DNA of 64,000 nucleotides, taken from assembly GCF_003202205.1 (NCBI RefSeq), contig NZ_PDOG01000011.1:36790-100789 (forward strand), read 5' to 3'. A program made the translations under genes and the position numbers. The stretch's first letter is position 1; each line of letters starts with the position of its first letter. Positions 63,977 through 64,000 of the stretch are shown in pieces. The notes under the pieces were generated by a model. It was given only the letters and a program-made list of their open reading frames with translations. It ran no database searches and was not told the DNA's origin. The stretch is from Halomonas sp. LBP4. Lineage in GTDB: Bacteria > Pseudomonadota > Gammaproteobacteria > Pseudomonadales > Halomonadaceae.

Positions 63977-64000
63977 GAGTCTTCTCCCCCCGGAAATCAA

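Overview
The window is high-GC, gene-dense DNA from a moderately halophilic gammaproteobacterium. It is most likely Halomonas or a close relative in the Halomonadaceae. The evidence is an ectoine hydroxylase (ectD), a Trk potassium-uptake operon, two TRAP transporters, genes for catabolism of compatible solutes and taurine, and a repeat family that I associate with Halomonas. The species cannot be fixed from the sequence alone. I saw no CRISPR array, tRNA, rRNA, prophage or intact transposase.

Layout. 1-4481: a Trk operon on the minus strand (trkH, KdpD-like kinase, KdpE-like regulator, trkA cut by the window edge). 4686-8537: small unknown proteins, a GGDEF/EAL protein, a transporter relic and a Mut7-C protein. 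8757-9707: ectD. 9987-14404: a molybdenum hydroxylase operon (iorAB-like, xdhC, mocA-like). 14425-18310: fatty-acid or aromatic beta-oxidation genes on the minus strand, with an inverted-repeat element inside. 18311-22907: repeats, an MFS transporter, a methyltransferase and a VOC/membrane protein/LpxL operon.

22908-34581 is a probable hydroxyproline catabolic island. It has LysR and AraC regulators, a DapA-type deaminase, a FAD oxidase, an aldehyde dehydrogenase, a TRAP transporter, a ketimine reductase and a proline-racemase-family enzyme. Together these would take 4-hydroxyproline to 2-oxoglutarate, and perhaps 3-hydroxyproline to proline. 34602-40095 carries a DgcA/N-methylproline-demethylase-type flavoprotein, a ProC-like reductase, ETF subunits and a TetR regulator. 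Two matching TGTACA-N15-TGTACA sites suggest that the TetR controls the flavoprotein and itself. 40403-42542 has a creatininase-family protein, a GT4 glycosyltransferase and a truncated PTPS-like gene, followed by an AT-richer gap and a porin/lipoprotein pair.

44686-63976 interleaves thiamine biosynthesis with what looks like taurine catabolism. Two TPP riboswitches precede tenA and thiC. ackA-pta follows, with a decayed ackA/pta fragment upstream. Then come genes matching tauK-L-M (TRAP), usp, tauZ (YeiH family), tauR (MocR type), tauX and tauY. thiS and thiG are translationally coupled behind tauZ, and thiO lies beyond tauX. In the known pathway taurine dehydrogenase makes sulfoacetaldehyde, the thiamine-diphosphate enzyme Xsc makes acetyl phosphate plus sulfite, and Pta makes acetyl-CoA. 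The co-location is therefore biochemically sensible, although xsc itself is not in the window.

The strongest unusual signals are the thiS-thiG/taurine coupling, a roughly 145-bp repeat present twice with compensatory stem changes, the paired TetR operators, a TPP riboswitch with an inserted hairpin in its P5 loop, and the relic of a second ackA-pta.
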